Shown here: in pieces, positions 43,192-52,251 of the stretch
Numbering within the stretch: the first letter of the stretch is position 1
Layout: each line of letters begins with the position of its first letter
NCBI GenBank assembly: GCA_025996895.1
Contig: BNTW01000002.1
Coordinates: 20,395 to 84,394, forward strand
DNA: 64,000 bases
Reading direction: 5' to 3'
DNA from: Bacteroidia bacterium
GTDB taxonomy: Bacteria > Bacteroidota > Bacteroidia > Bacteroidales > Azobacteroidaceae
Notes under the pieces: generated by a model
Seen by the model: only the letters and a program-made list of their open reading frames with translations
Database searches by the model: none
What the model was told of the DNA's origin: nothing
Made by a program: the position numbers and the translations under genes

Positions 43192-43523
43192 AGTTGAAGC
43201 AATTTGTCGATTTTTTCAATAAAGTCAATAGAATCGTCCAAAAAGAAAGCCAATTCCGGTATCCGCCGGATTTGTTTGCCGATACGCACACCCAGTTCGT
43301 AGCGGATTGCCTTTTTGTTCTGTTGGATGTTTTCTATGATTTCTTTTCCCTTTTCCGAAGGAAATATACTGAGATAAGCCTTTGCAACGCTTAAATCGGG
43401 ACTGATACGCACTTTCGTAACCGAGACCATCACGCCGTGCATGAGTTTGGTCTGCATCAAAAAGATTTCACTTAAATCCTTCTGTATCTGCCGTTCAATT
43501 TTTTGAGTTCTCGTTGTGTCCAT
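43188..43523 (-). CDS. rbfA: Ribosome-binding factor A
   Basis: This 111-residue protein has the RbfA KH-like pattern: TQKIERQIQKDLSEIFL, VTKVRISPDLSVAKAYLSIFP and IRYELGVRIGKQIRRIPELAFFLDDSID. It matures the 30S subunit by acting on the 16S rRNA 5' end. It overlaps the O-methyltransferase gene upstream by 29 bases and the permease gene downstream by 4. Confidence 0.95.
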   Translation of the reverse strand: MDTTRTQKIERQIQKDLSEIFLMQTKLMHGVMVSVTKVRISPDLSVAKAYLSIFPSEKGKEIIENIQQNKKAIRYELGVRIGKQIRRIPELAFFLDDSIDFIEKIDKLLQL

Positions 43524-44151
43524 GGTCGAGTTTATATATTATCGTTAAACCGTCGCGTAAAGGTAAGATAACTTTTTCAATCCGCGTGTCTTGTTTTATT
43601 TTTTCGTTGAAATTTTGAATGCCGGTTGTCTGCTTGTCGGCGGCGGCAGGCTTTTCCAACACTTTGCCGTCCCACAATGTATTATCGGCTAAAATAATTC
43701 CGCCAACCGGTACTTTGTCGAAAATCAAATCGTAATATTCGCTGTACAAGCGTTTGTCGGCATCGATAAAAACCATATCAAACGTGCCTTTCAATTGCGG
43801 AATAATGTCGAGTGCGTCGCCGGTGTGCAAATGGATTTTATCTTTTAAAGGAGAATCTTCAAACTGTTTCCGGATAAAATCTTCCAATTCGTCGTCAATT
43901 TCAATCGTATGGATTTCGCCGTTTTCGGGCAAGGCTTCCGCCAGGCACAAAGTCGCATAACCGGTGTAAGTACCGATTTCCAAAATACGCTGCGGCCGTT
44001 GCATGCGCACCAGCATTTTCAAAATCCTCCCCTGCAAATGCCCTGAAAGCATTCGCGGACGAAGCAGATTGACGTGTGCATTCCGGCTTAAACGTGAAAG
44101 TTGTTCGCCTTCTTCGTCGATATGATTTAATATGTATTCTTCCAACGTCAT
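43495..44151 (-). CDS. Class I SAM-dependent O-methyltransferase
   Basis: This 218-residue methyltransferase of the O-methyltransferase_3 family has the SAM loop ILEIGTYTGYATLCLAEALP, EIDDELEDFI, metal-site DMVFIDADKRLYSEYYDL and GIILADNTLWDGKV. Family members methylate catechols or caffeoyl-CoA-like compounds; some act on tRNA (TrmR). The substrate is unknown here. It overlaps pyk by one base and rbfA by 29 bases. Confidence 0.92.
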   Translation of the reverse strand: MTLEEYILNHIDEEGEQLSRLSRNAHVNLLRPRMLSGHLQGRILKMLVRMQRPQRILEIGTYTGYATLCLAEALPENGEIHTIEIDDELEDFIRKQFEDSPLKDKIHLHTGDALDIIPQLKGTFDMVFIDADKRLYSEYYDLIFDKVPVGGIILADNTLWDGKVLEKPAAADKQTTGIQNFNEKIKQDTRIEKVILPLRDGLTIIYKLDHGHNENSKN

Positions 44152-45599
44152 TATTTGAAAAATGGTAGTTGGTAGCGTTGCGATTCTTCCAGTATTTTAC
44201 CTGCATTGTTGATTTCGAGGAAAGACGTGCCGCCGCCTTCGCCGAAACTGCCGCTCAGATAAGCGACCATATCGTTTTTACCTATCATTTGTTTCCGAAG
44301 CAGTTTGCCCAAAGCGTCCAAAAAATACTGTTTCGGGTCGCCCGATTCGGGTTGATATTCAGCCCACACGCCGTAGGACAATGCTAATTCGCGCGTGGTC
44401 TGTTCTTTATAGCAAATCGCAAAAACCGGTGCTTTGCCCCGGAAAGCAGCCAGATTGCGGGCAGTACGTCCCGAATAACTGTCGGTAACTATCGCTTTTA
44501 CCATCAATTTGGTGCAGGATTTGACAGCCTGCTTGGAAAGAAATGCCCGCACGTCTATGTCGTCGTTGGGCATGGGAACGCGAATGTCGTTTTCCGCTAA
44601 CTTGGTCAATTCCGCTTCGCGGGCAATGGTCGTCATCGTGCGCACTGCTTCGACCGGATATTTGCCGTAAGCCGTTTCACCGCTCAGCATCAGTGCATCG
44701 GTGCGGTAATAAATCGCATTGGCAACGTCCGTAACTTCGGCACGCGTCGGGCGCGGATTGGTAATCATCGAATGCAACATCTGCGTAGCGACAATCACCG
44801 GCTTTTTCGCAGCCACGCACTTGCGTATCATGACGCGCTGCAGTCCGGGGATTTTTTCCTGCGGAACTTCAATGCCCAAATCGCCCCGTGCAACCATAAT
44901 TCCGTACGAAACTTCCAAAATTTCGTCCAGATTATCTACACCTTCCTGATTTTCGATTTTCGCAATAATTTTTATCGGACTGTGGTATTCGTCCAAAATA
45001 CATTGAATATCCAGCACGTCCTGTTTGCTTCGGACAAACGAATGAGCAATAAAATCAATTTTATTCTCAATTGCATACAAAATATTTTTGCGGTCTTTCT
45101 CAGTCAGCGACGGCAGATTGATACGTACCCCCGGAATATTCACACTTTTACGACTACCCAATACCGCGTCATTCAATACTTCGACAACCAGCTGTCGAGA
45201 TAATTTTTCAATTACTTTCAATTCCAGTTCGCCGTCGTCAATCAAAATCATGTCGCCGATTTTCAGCTCGTTAGCAAAATTCGTATAATTGACCGAAATC
45301 GTTTCAGCAGTCGTTTTTTCGTTCGGTGCGCCCTGAATTTTCACTTTGTCCCCTGCTTTAAACGCAATCGGCGTGTCGGCAACCGTGGTGCGTACTTCCG
45401 GCCCTTTGGTGTCCATCAAAATCCCAATCCGGTTGGAAACGGCGCGGACACTTTGAATAATTTTATCAAAACCTTCCGCGTCTAAATGAGCGGAATTCAT
45501 GCGCACAACGTTCATTCCGGCGTTGAACAAATCGGTAACAAAATCTACATCGCACCGTTTGTCTGAAATCGTTGCTACTATTTTTGTCTGTTTTAACAT
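44151..45599 (-). CDS. pyk: Pyruvate kinase
   Basis: This 482-residue enzyme converts phosphoenolpyruvate and ADP to pyruvate and ATP. Seen are the N-terminal TKIVATISDKRCDVDFVTDLFNAGMNVVRMNSAH, DTKGPEVRT, the catalytic-lysine region IKIIAKIENQEGVDNLDEIL, GIMVARGDLGIEVPQEKIP and MLSGETAYGKYPVEAVRTM. Length is normal for the short form without an extra C-terminal domain. It follows aroQ by three bases. Confidence 0.96.
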   Translation of the reverse strand: MLKQTKIVATISDKRCDVDFVTDLFNAGMNVVRMNSAHLDAEGFDKIIQSVRAVSNRIGILMDTKGPEVRTTVADTPIAFKAGDKVKIQGAPNEKTTAETISVNYTNFANELKIGDMILIDDGELELKVIEKLSRQLVVEVLNDAVLGSRKSVNIPGVRINLPSLTEKDRKNILYAIENKIDFIAHSFVRSKQDVLDIQCILDEYHSPIKIIAKIENQEGVDNLDEILEVSYGIMVARGDLGIEVPQEKIPGLQRVMIRKCVAAKKPVIVATQMLHSMITNPRPTRAEVTDVANAIYYRTDALMLSGETAYGKYPVEAVRTMTTIAREAELTKLAENDIRVPMPNDDIDVRAFLSKQAVKSCTKLMVKAIVTDSYSGRTARNLAAFRGKAPVFAICYKEQTTRELALSYGVWAEYQPESGDPKQYFLDALGKLLRKQMIGKNDMVAYLSGSFGEGGGTSFLEINNAGKILEESQRYQLPFFK

Positions 45600-45602
45600 A
45601 TT

Positions 45603-46031
45603 TTATTTCGCTTTTAATTCGATAATCGCTTCCACGCCCAGCCGATACGAATCCATTCCAAAACCGGCGATAACGCCCTTACACGCAGCAGTTATCAGCG
45701 ATTGGTGCCGAAATTTCTCCCGTGCATGCACGTTCGACAAATGAATTTCAACGACCGGAGCGTTGATTGCTTTGATGGCGTCGTGAATGGCGACGGACGT
45801 ATGCGTATAAGCTCCCGCGTTCAGCAAAATTCCGTCGAACGAAAACCCTGTTTCGTGGATTTTATCGATAATCTCTCCTTCGATATTCGATTGAAAATAA
45901 GCAAATTCGATTGCAGGATACCTTTTTTTTAACGTTTCAAAATAGGAAAGAAAGGAAGACGAGCCGTAAATTCCCGGTTCGCGAATGCCTACCAAATTCA
46001 GATTGGGACCATTTATTATTTGAATTTTCAT
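45603..46031 (-). CDS. aroQ: Type II 3-dehydroquinate dehydratase
   Basis: This 142-residue enzyme of the shikimate pathway removes water from 3-dehydroquinate. It has IINGPNLNLVGIREPGIYG, the flexible catalytic-loop region after it, LNAGAYTHTSVAIHDAI, and EIHLSNVHAREKFRHQSLI with the catalytic His. It is first in the aroQ-pyk-methyltransferase-rbfA-permease run and its -7 box overlaps that of the divergent xerD. Confidence 0.96.
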   Translation of the reverse strand: MKIQIINGPNLNLVGIREPGIYGSSSFLSYFETLKKRYPAIEFAYFQSNIEGEIIDKIHETGFSFDGILLNAGAYTHTSVAIHDAIKAINAPVVEIHLSNVHAREKFRHQSLITAACKGVIAGFGMDSYRLGVEAIIELKAK

Positions 46032-46048
46032 ATCACCGGCGTTTTTTA

Positions 46049-46067
46049 TAACTTTGGCGCAAAGTTA
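46049..46067. promoter_or_regulatory. Overlapping divergent promoters of aroQ and xerD
   Basis: TAACTTTG-GCG-CAAAGTTA is a 19-base inverted repeat in which each arm is a perfect -7 box, one per strand, for xerD (plus) and aroQ (minus). RNA polymerase can occupy only one at a time. No perfect -33 box was found for either. Confidence 0.65.
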
Positions 46068-46084
46068 GTTATTATTCTTCAAAT

Positions 46085-46999
46085 ATGAGTGATTTCATCA
46101 GAAACGAAGAAATTTCAACGTTAATTCGGTCATACAATACTTATTTATTGTTGGAGAAATCGCTGTCCGGCAATTCGGTAGAGGCCTATTTAGACGATTT
46201 AAATAAACTGCTGAATTTTTTGGAAAGTATCGGAAAATCCCCGCAGGAAGCCCTGTTGGAAGATTTGCAGGAAATGTTAGTCGCTTTGCACGAATTGGGT
46301 ATTAATCCGCGTTCGCAGGCACGAGTGATTTCCGGTATCAAATCGTTTTACCGGTTTCTGGAGTTAGAAAAATGGATTACGAAAGACCCTACAGAGTTGT
46401 TGGAAGCTCCCAAAATCGGCCTCAAGCTGCCCGAATTTCTTACGTTGGACGAAATCAACAGGATACTTTCGGTCATTGATTTGTCACAACCCGAAGGACA
46501 ACGCAACAAAGCGATTATTGAAACGCTATATAGTTGTGGTCTGCGTGTTTCCGAGCTAACCGGCTTGCGTTTCCCCGATTTGTATTTCGACGAAGGTTTT
46601 GTGAAGGTGGAAGGCAAAGGCGGCAAACAGCGGTTAGTCCCGATTTCACAAACGGCTGTCAAAGAAATCCGGCTATATCTTTTGGACAGAAATTTGGTTA
46701 CGGTGAAAAAAGACTTTGAAGACATTTTGTTTTTGAGCCGGCGGGGCACTTCCCTTTCCCGCATTATGATTTTTCATTTAATAAAAGAATATACAGAACA
46801 AGCGGGTATCCGCAAAAATGTCAGTCCGCACACTTTTCGGCATTCGTTTGCGACACATCTATTGGAAGGCGGTGCAAACCTGCGCGCCATTCAAGCCATG
46901 TTAGGGCATGAAAAAATTACCACTACCGAGATTTACACGCATTTAGACAGAGACTTTTTGAGAAGCGAGATATTGGAACACCATCCAAGAAACAAATAA
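46085..46999 (+). CDS. xerD: Tyrosine recombinase XerD/XerC
   Basis: This 304-residue recombinase has the SAM-like N-terminal domain and the catalytic set: Arg in YSCGLRVSELTGL, the Lys strand VKVEGKGGKQRLVPI, HTFRHSFATHLLEGG and the tyrosine in TTEIYTHLD. Length and sequence fit the housekeeping recombinase that resolves chromosome dimers, rather than a phage integrase. It is divergent from aroQ. Confidence 0.93.
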   Translation: MSDFIRNEEISTLIRSYNTYLLLEKSLSGNSVEAYLDDLNKLLNFLESIGKSPQEALLEDLQEMLVALHELGINPRSQARVISGIKSFYRFLELEKWITKDPTELLEAPKIGLKLPEFLTLDEINRILSVIDLSQPEGQRNKAIIETLYSCGLRVSELTGLRFPDLYFDEGFVKVEGKGGKQRLVPISQTAVKEIRLYLLDRNLVTVKKDFEDILFLSRRGTSLSRIMIFHLIKEYTEQAGIRKNVSPHTFRHSFATHLLEGGANLRAIQAMLGHEKITTTEIYTHLDRDFLRSEILEHHPRNK

Positions 47000-47019
47000 T
47001 CGTACGAGCTATTATTATT

Positions 47020-47763
47020 TTAAAAAATATAGCTTAATCCTATCCCCATTTGCCCTTCCTCGTCCACCGGTTGGATTGCCAATGAGAATTTTTTGTCAAA
47101 AATCTTGTCTGTAAATCCTTTGATGTAAGGCAACAGCCAATAGCCGATACGCGCGCTCAAAATACCGAATCCTGCGCCGGCCACTACGTCCATGAGCCAA
47201 TGCCGCTCGTTGTAAATCCGCATAATTCCGACGGCACTTGCAACGGAATAAGCCGCAACGCTGTACCAAATAGACTCGTCGCCATATTCCAATCGCACCA
47301 GTTCAGCCCCCATAAAAGCAGTGGCCGTATGTCCCGACGGAAATGAATTCCTGGCAAACGTATCCGGTCGTTTTTCTTTGACGGCATATTTGACACCATT
47401 CACTGCCACACCCATCACCACCCACGAAGTCGCTGTGAGCAATATCCGTTCATAATAATTGTGCTTGGCCTGCGCACCGGCAAGACTTAATCCAAAGACC
47501 GAAACCACCGGCAAATACTGAATATGGTCGTCGGCGTGGAATTTCCGGCATCGAATATCGTCCATTTTTTCATTAACTTGTTTGTTTAGCGGCGTCAATA
47601 AGCCATCAACACCCAACGAGCCGACCACAATCAGTGAAGCAGGAACAATGAAAGACTTTACTTTAAAATCGTTGGCAACCGGCACTGTATCAGTCGTGTT
47701 CTGTGCGAACAACGACGCTTGACAAAGGAACATACACGCCAAAAAGAATGGGAACGTTTTCAT
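47020..47763 (-). CDS. PAP2-family membrane phosphatase
   Basis: This 247-residue protein (ATG at 47763, signal peptide MKTFPFFLACMFLCQASLFAQ) has the three PAP2 motifs: KEKRPDTF, NSFPSGHTATAF and RIYNERHWLMDVVAG. Such enzymes remove phosphate from lipids like phosphatidylglycerol phosphate, undecaprenyl pyrophosphate or lipid A. The exact substrate is unknown. It is convergent with xerD, 20 bases apart. Confidence 0.9.
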   Translation of the reverse strand: MKTFPFFLACMFLCQASLFAQNTTDTVPVANDFKVKSFIVPASLIVVGSLGVDGLLTPLNKQVNEKMDDIRCRKFHADDHIQYLPVVSVFGLSLAGAQAKHNYYERILLTATSWVVMGVAVNGVKYAVKEKRPDTFARNSFPSGHTATAFMGAELVRLEYGDESIWYSVAAYSVASAVGIMRIYNERHWLMDVVAGAGFGILSARIGYWLLPYIKGFTDKIFDKKFSLAIQPVDEEGQMGIGLSYIF

Positions 47764-47859
47764 AAATAGAGTATTTAGGTGCAAAATTATAATAATAAAT
47801 GATTGGAACAATATTTTTTGTACTTTTCCCCTATAAATTTTGTCCGACATTTTTATGCG

Positions 47860-47894
47860 TTTGTGTGGAATCTGAAGATTTTATGCTAACTTTG
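47860..47894 (+). promoter_or_regulatory. Promoter of trpB2
   Basis: TTTG (47860-47863), 23 bases, TAACTTTG (47887-47894), 22 bases before the ATG. The spacing is slightly long. Confidence 0.5.
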
Positions 47895-47916
47895 TAGTTC
47901 GATTAATTTAATTATC

Positions 47917-49281
47917 ATGGAAAGAACGAAACGATTTATTCTCAGTGAACAAGAAATCCCGACACAATGGTACAATATTGTAGCGGATATGAAAAACAAA
48001 CCGATGCCGCTATTGCATCCGGGAACGAAACAGGCGATGAATCCCGAAGATTTATTCCCGATTTTTGCCGAAGAAGTGTCTAAACAGGAATTGAATCAAA
48101 CGGATGCGTGGATACCTATTCCCGAAGAAGTGCGCGAACAATACAAAGTCTATCGCTCTACGCCGTTGGTACGTGCTTACGGATTGGAAAAAGCCTTGGA
48201 TACTCCGGCGCATATTTATTTCAAAAACGAAAGCGTGAGTCCGGTGGGTTCGCACAAACTCAATTCCGCATTGGCGCAAGCCTATTATTGCAAGCAACAA
48301 GGAGTTACGAATATTACCACCGAAACCGGTGCAGGACAATGGGGTACGGCTTTGTCGTACGCTGCCAAAGTGTTCGGATTGGAACTGGCGGTGTATATGG
48401 TCAAAGTGAGTTACGAACAAAAACCCTATCGCCGCTCGTTGATGCAAACTTGGGGAGCGCAGGTAATTGCTTCGCCCTCGATGTCCACCAAAGCAGGACG
48501 TAAAATTTTGACGGAAAAACCCAATTATCAAGGAAGTTTGGGAACGGCGATTTCGGAAGCACTCGAATTGGCGATGCAAACTCTCAACTGTAAATATACT
48601 TTGGGTAGCGTGCTGAATCACGTGACGTTGCATCAAACAGTCATTGGATTGGAGGCTGAAAAACAAATGGCGATGGCTGGCGAATACCCCGATATTGTGA
48701 TCGGATGTTTCGGCGGAGGCTCGAACTTCGGCGGTATTTCGTTCCCGTTTATGCGTCACAACATTTTGGATGGCAAGACAACACGTTTTATTGCTGCCGA
48801 GCCGTCCTCTTGTCCGAAATTGACTCGCGGTGTGTTCCACTACGATTTTGGTGATGAGGCTGGTTATACGCCGCTTATTCCAATGTTTACACTCGGACAT
48901 AATTTTGCTCCGGCGCACATTCACGCGGGTGGATTGCGTTATCATGGTGCAGGTTCGATTGTCAGTCAATTGATTAAGGACAATATGATGGAAGCAGTGG
49001 ATATTGACCAATTGGATTCGTTCAAAGCAGGCGTTTTATTTGCTCAAACGGAAGGCATTATTCCTGCTCCCGAATCGGCACACGCCATTGCGGCAACCAT
49101 TACAGAGGCTTTGAAAGCCAAAGAAGAAGGCAAGGAAAAAGTCATTTTATTCAATCTTTCGGGACACGGATTAATCGACATGGCGGCTTACGACCAATAT
49201 TTGGCAGGCGATTTGTCCAACTATTCTGTGCCGGATGCGGAAATTCAGAAAAATATTGATGAGTTGGCAGGGCTTGAATAA
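47917..49281 (+). CDS. trpB2: Tryptophan synthase beta-like protein (TrpB2 type)
   Basis: This 454-residue PLP enzyme has GSHKLNSALAQAYYCKQQG with the Schiff-base lysine, TETGAGQWGTALSYAAK and GCFGGGSNFGGI, with the longer N-terminus of the TrpB2 branch. TrpB2 makes tryptophan from indole and serine, sometimes without a TrpA partner; no trpA or other trp gene is next to it. It is transcribed alone from its own promoter. Confidence 0.93.
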   Translation: MERTKRFILSEQEIPTQWYNIVADMKNKPMPLLHPGTKQAMNPEDLFPIFAEEVSKQELNQTDAWIPIPEEVREQYKVYRSTPLVRAYGLEKALDTPAHIYFKNESVSPVGSHKLNSALAQAYYCKQQGVTNITTETGAGQWGTALSYAAKVFGLELAVYMVKVSYEQKPYRRSLMQTWGAQVIASPSMSTKAGRKILTEKPNYQGSLGTAISEALELAMQTLNCKYTLGSVLNHVTLHQTVIGLEAEKQMAMAGEYPDIVIGCFGGGSNFGGISFPFMRHNILDGKTTRFIAAEPSSCPKLTRGVFHYDFGDEAGYTPLIPMFTLGHNFAPAHIHAGGLRYHGAGSIVSQLIKDNMMEAVDIDQLDSFKAGVLFAQTEGIIPAPESAHAIAATITEALKAKEEGKEKVILFNLSGHGLIDMAAYDQYLAGDLSNYSVPDAEIQKNIDELAGLE

Positions 49282-49399
49282 AACGGAAATTTGAGCTAAT
49301 CAATAAAATATGGGCTACAATCTCAAAAACAAAGAAACTATTCGGATTAGAACAAAGTAATTAGCGAATGGAAATCAATCCATTTCTGAAATAATTCCG

Positions 49400-49407
49400 T
49401 ACTTTTG
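49400..49407 (+). promoter_or_regulatory. -7 box of the restriction-modification operon
   Basis: TACTTTTG, 58 bases before the hsdR ATG. No clear -33 box was seen. Confidence 0.45.
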
Positions 49408-49465
49408 CGTTTAACATCTGATAATCGGTATTATTGGAAGTTATAAAGATTAATGTTATAACGCA

Positions 49466-52186
49466 ATGACACCCGAAGAAAAAGCAAGAGTAGAAATAGA
49501 CAAGAAATTAGAAGGCGCAGGCTGGAAAGTCGTGAATAGAGACGAATATGCTCCATCCGTTTCTGCTATAGCTGTCCGCGAAGGTTTGCTGAAAGGGAAT
49601 AAAGAGGTGGACTACTTATTGTTTTTGGACGGTAAAGCCATTGGCGTTTTGGAAGCCAAAAGAGAAGACATCCAATTGTCGGAAGTAGTGGCAGCACAAG
49701 CCGAAGACTATACACATCAGTTATTGGATTGGTATCAATGCTGGCAAAAACCCTTGCCGCTTGTCTATCTGTCGAATGGGAAAGAATTGTTGTTCAAAGA
49801 TTTGCGTGATTCCGTAGGGGTAAGGCGCGCCTTACCCCTACATGCCATGCACACCCCAAAAGAATTGGCTAAAATAGCGAACATTCAGAATGAATATGCC
49901 GGACTACCCTATCTTTCAAACAAAGGATTGCGTAAATGTCAATATGAAGCAGTTACGAAATTAGAAAGCAGTTTGCGAAAAGGCGAAAAACGGGCATTGA
50001 TGGTTTTGGCAACCGGCGCCGGAAAAACATTTACCGCTTGCATGGCTGCTTATCGCTTACTTTCCTATACGCCCGCAAAACGTATTTTATTCTTGGTTGA
50101 CCGTAATAATCTGGGAAAACAGGCGGAAGGCGAGTTTGGTACCTTCCGGCTGACCGAAACCGGCGAGCCTTTTAATACGATTTTTGTTACCGAACGATTG
50201 AAATCACCAAAAATTCCACAGGAGTCGAATGTAGTAATCTCTACTATCCAACGACTTTTTGCCGTATTGACTGGAAAAGAGTTTACAGATGAAGATGAAT
50301 TTGAAGGGATTCAGGAAGACGATAGAGAAATCACGTTGGACAATAATGTTTTATTACCGCCTGATTTCTTTGATGTTATCATTGTAGATGAATGTCATCG
50401 TTCAATTTACGGACGTTGGCAACAGGTGCTAAAATATTTCAAGCAGGCACGAATAATCGGATTAACGGCAACCCCTGCGCCCGAAACATTGGCTTTCTTC
50501 AACAACAACCGGATTGTCAATTATACACTTGAAAAATCCATTGCCGATGGCATCAATGTTCATTTCCGAATATATCGTATTAAAACAAAAGTCAGTTCTG
50601 AAGGCGGTACGATAGAAAAAGGCGAGAAAATAAATGTAGTTACTGTTCATACAGGGCAAAACACAGTGAGTGATTCCGAAGAAGAAGTTCAATACGGCAA
50701 TACGGAATTAGACCGCTCGGTAGTCAATCCTACACAAATCCGCTTGGTTTTAGAATCATTTCGCGATGCCGTTTACACAGATTTATATCCCGACCGTACG
50801 CCGGATTTAGCCTATATCCCCAAAACATTGATTTTTGCCAAAAACGACAGTCACGCCACAAGAATCGTGGAAATAGCCAAAGACATTTTCCCCAATCAAT
50901 CACCTGATTTTGTCCAAAAAATCACTTATTCGGCAGGCGACAGCACAGAATTGATACGCCGTTTCCGCAACGAAAAGTCGTTCCGCATAGCCGTTACAGT
51001 CAATCTGGTGGCGACAGGAACGGATATAAAACCCTTGGAAATCCTGCTATTCATGCGGGATGTAGGCTCCGAAATTTTATATACGCAAATGAAAGGTCGC
51101 GGCGTTCGCACCATTGGCGATGAGCAATTACGCAATGTTACACCCAATGCCACAAGCAAAGATTTGTTCTATCTGGTAGATGCTGTGGGCGTTACCGAGC
51201 ATGAAAAATTCATTCCCAAGCCGCAGGGGGGAATCAATCCACCGCCGACAAATCCAACGCTTGAACAACTTTTGGAGCAAATCGCTCACGGCTATTTGTC
51301 CGATGATTATTTGCAGTTGTTGGCAAGCCGTCTTTCGCGCATCAATGCCAAAAGCAAGGAAAAGCAACGCAATGATTTTGCCAATATTGCCGGTATTACG
51401 ATGTATGATTTGGCGATTTCTATTTTCAACGCACTTGAAAACGACACTTTGCGGCCATTTAATGAAGTAAATGAGCCGAATACGGAACGCAAAGCATTGG
51501 TCGCATTATTGGCACACAATCCCGAAGCCCGAAAACAGATGTTGATACTCAATGCCGGATTTGTCAAAGTACTGATTCCGGGCGAAGATGAGGTGATATA
51601 TACCGGTTTCTCGAAGGAAGAAGCGGCATCGACCACACAAGCCTTTGAGGAATATGTAACCACGCATCGGGACGAAATTGAAGCCTTACGAATCATCTAC
51701 AACAACCAAAACAAACCGATTACCTACGCCCTGCTTTCCGATTTGAAAGAAAAATTATTGGCGGACGACAGACGATTCAATATGTTGCGGTTATGGAATT
51801 CGTATTCCATTGTAAATGCCGGTAGAGACGCGATTAATCGCGTCTCTACATTACGCACAGAAACAGAACGCGAAGCCCTCACGAATTTAATCCAATTGGT
51901 GCGTTACGCCTTCCAAATAATCCCCGAATTGAAATCGCTCTCTTCCTTTGCCGCCTCTCGTTTTGAATTGTGGTGCGGACAAAATCAACGTCCTTTGACT
52001 GAACAGCAAAAAGAGATTGTGAAGGAAATAGTGGGGTATATTGTTGCGAATGGAAGTTATACGAACAACGAATTGCGGGATGAAAATATTACGCTGTTTG
52101 CGCAGATGGTAAGGAGTTTTGGGTCGCCGGAGGTGGTGGATGAGGTGTTGGGGTCGTTGTCGTGGGTGATATTGAAGGCAGCATAA
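49466..52186 (+). CDS. hsdR: Type I restriction enzyme, R subunit, with two palindrome insertions
   Basis: This 906-residue protein has the N-terminal nuclease (KEVDYLLFLDGKAIGVLEAKRED, a PD-(D/E)xK core), Walker A LATGAGKTFTA, the DECHRS box, LTATPAPETLAFF, and MKGRGVRT of helicase motif VI, then a C-terminal helical domain. It cuts DNA after translocation with HsdM and HsdS. Two stretches are encoded by 28-bp perfect palindromes: VGVRRALPL (about 117-126) and GRDAINRVST (about 786-795). Both keep frame. Confidence 0.94.
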   Translation: MTPEEKARVEIDKKLEGAGWKVVNRDEYAPSVSAIAVREGLLKGNKEVDYLLFLDGKAIGVLEAKREDIQLSEVVAAQAEDYTHQLLDWYQCWQKPLPLVYLSNGKELLFKDLRDSVGVRRALPLHAMHTPKELAKIANIQNEYAGLPYLSNKGLRKCQYEAVTKLESSLRKGEKRALMVLATGAGKTFTACMAAYRLLSYTPAKRILFLVDRNNLGKQAEGEFGTFRLTETGEPFNTIFVTERLKSPKIPQESNVVISTIQRLFAVLTGKEFTDEDEFEGIQEDDREITLDNNVLLPPDFFDVIIVDECHRSIYGRWQQVLKYFKQARIIGLTATPAPETLAFFNNNRIVNYTLEKSIADGINVHFRIYRIKTKVSSEGGTIEKGEKINVVTVHTGQNTVSDSEEEVQYGNTELDRSVVNPTQIRLVLESFRDAVYTDLYPDRTPDLAYIPKTLIFAKNDSHATRIVEIAKDIFPNQSPDFVQKITYSAGDSTELIRRFRNEKSFRIAVTVNLVATGTDIKPLEILLFMRDVGSEILYTQMKGRGVRTIGDEQLRNVTPNATSKDLFYLVDAVGVTEHEKFIPKPQGGINPPPTNPTLEQLLEQIAHGYLSDDYLQLLASRLSRINAKSKEKQRNDFANIAGITMYDLAISIFNALENDTLRPFNEVNEPNTERKALVALLAHNPEARKQMLILNAGFVKVLIPGEDEVIYTGFSKEEAASTTQAFEEYVTTHRDEIEALRIIYNNQNKPITYALLSDLKEKLLADDRRFNMLRLWNSYSIVNAGRDAINRVSTLRTETEREALTNLIQLVRYAFQIIPELKSLSSFAASRFELWCGQNQRPLTEQQKEIVKEIVGYIVANGSYTNNELRDENITLFAQMVRSFGSPEVVDEVLGSLSWVILKAA
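49814..49841. repeat. 28-bp perfect palindrome inside hsdR (first)
   Basis: Half-site GTAGGGGTAAGGCG followed directly by its complement. Read in frame as VGVRRALPL. It has the same length and GTA...TAC ends as the copies at 51822 and 55335. Confidence 0.9.
51822..51849. repeat. 28-bp perfect palindrome inside hsdR (second)
   Basis: Half-site GTAGAGACGCGATT followed by its complement, read as GRDAINRVST. Its ends, GTAGAGAC and GTCTCTAC, match most of the hsdM copy. Confidence 0.9.
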
Positions 52187-52192
52187 TATGTC

Positions 52193-52220
52193 AATTACGA
52201 ATTAAAAATTACGAATTACG
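52193..52220. repeat. AATTACGAATTA-type repeat after hsdR
   Basis: Tandem AATTACGAATTAAAAATTACG units in the gap between hsdR and the next gene. No gene is seen in this short gap. Confidence 0.75.
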
Positions 52221-52251
52221 ATGATAGAGTATTTATTAAAATTAACATATA

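Noticed and set aside
46085..46999. Mobile-element integrase
   Set aside because: Length and sequence fit housekeeping XerD/XerC, and the flanks are core genes.
47020..47850. Longer N-terminus for the PAP2 protein
   Set aside because: The 29 extra residues precede a normal signal peptide at MKTFPFF, so the start at 47763 is preferred.
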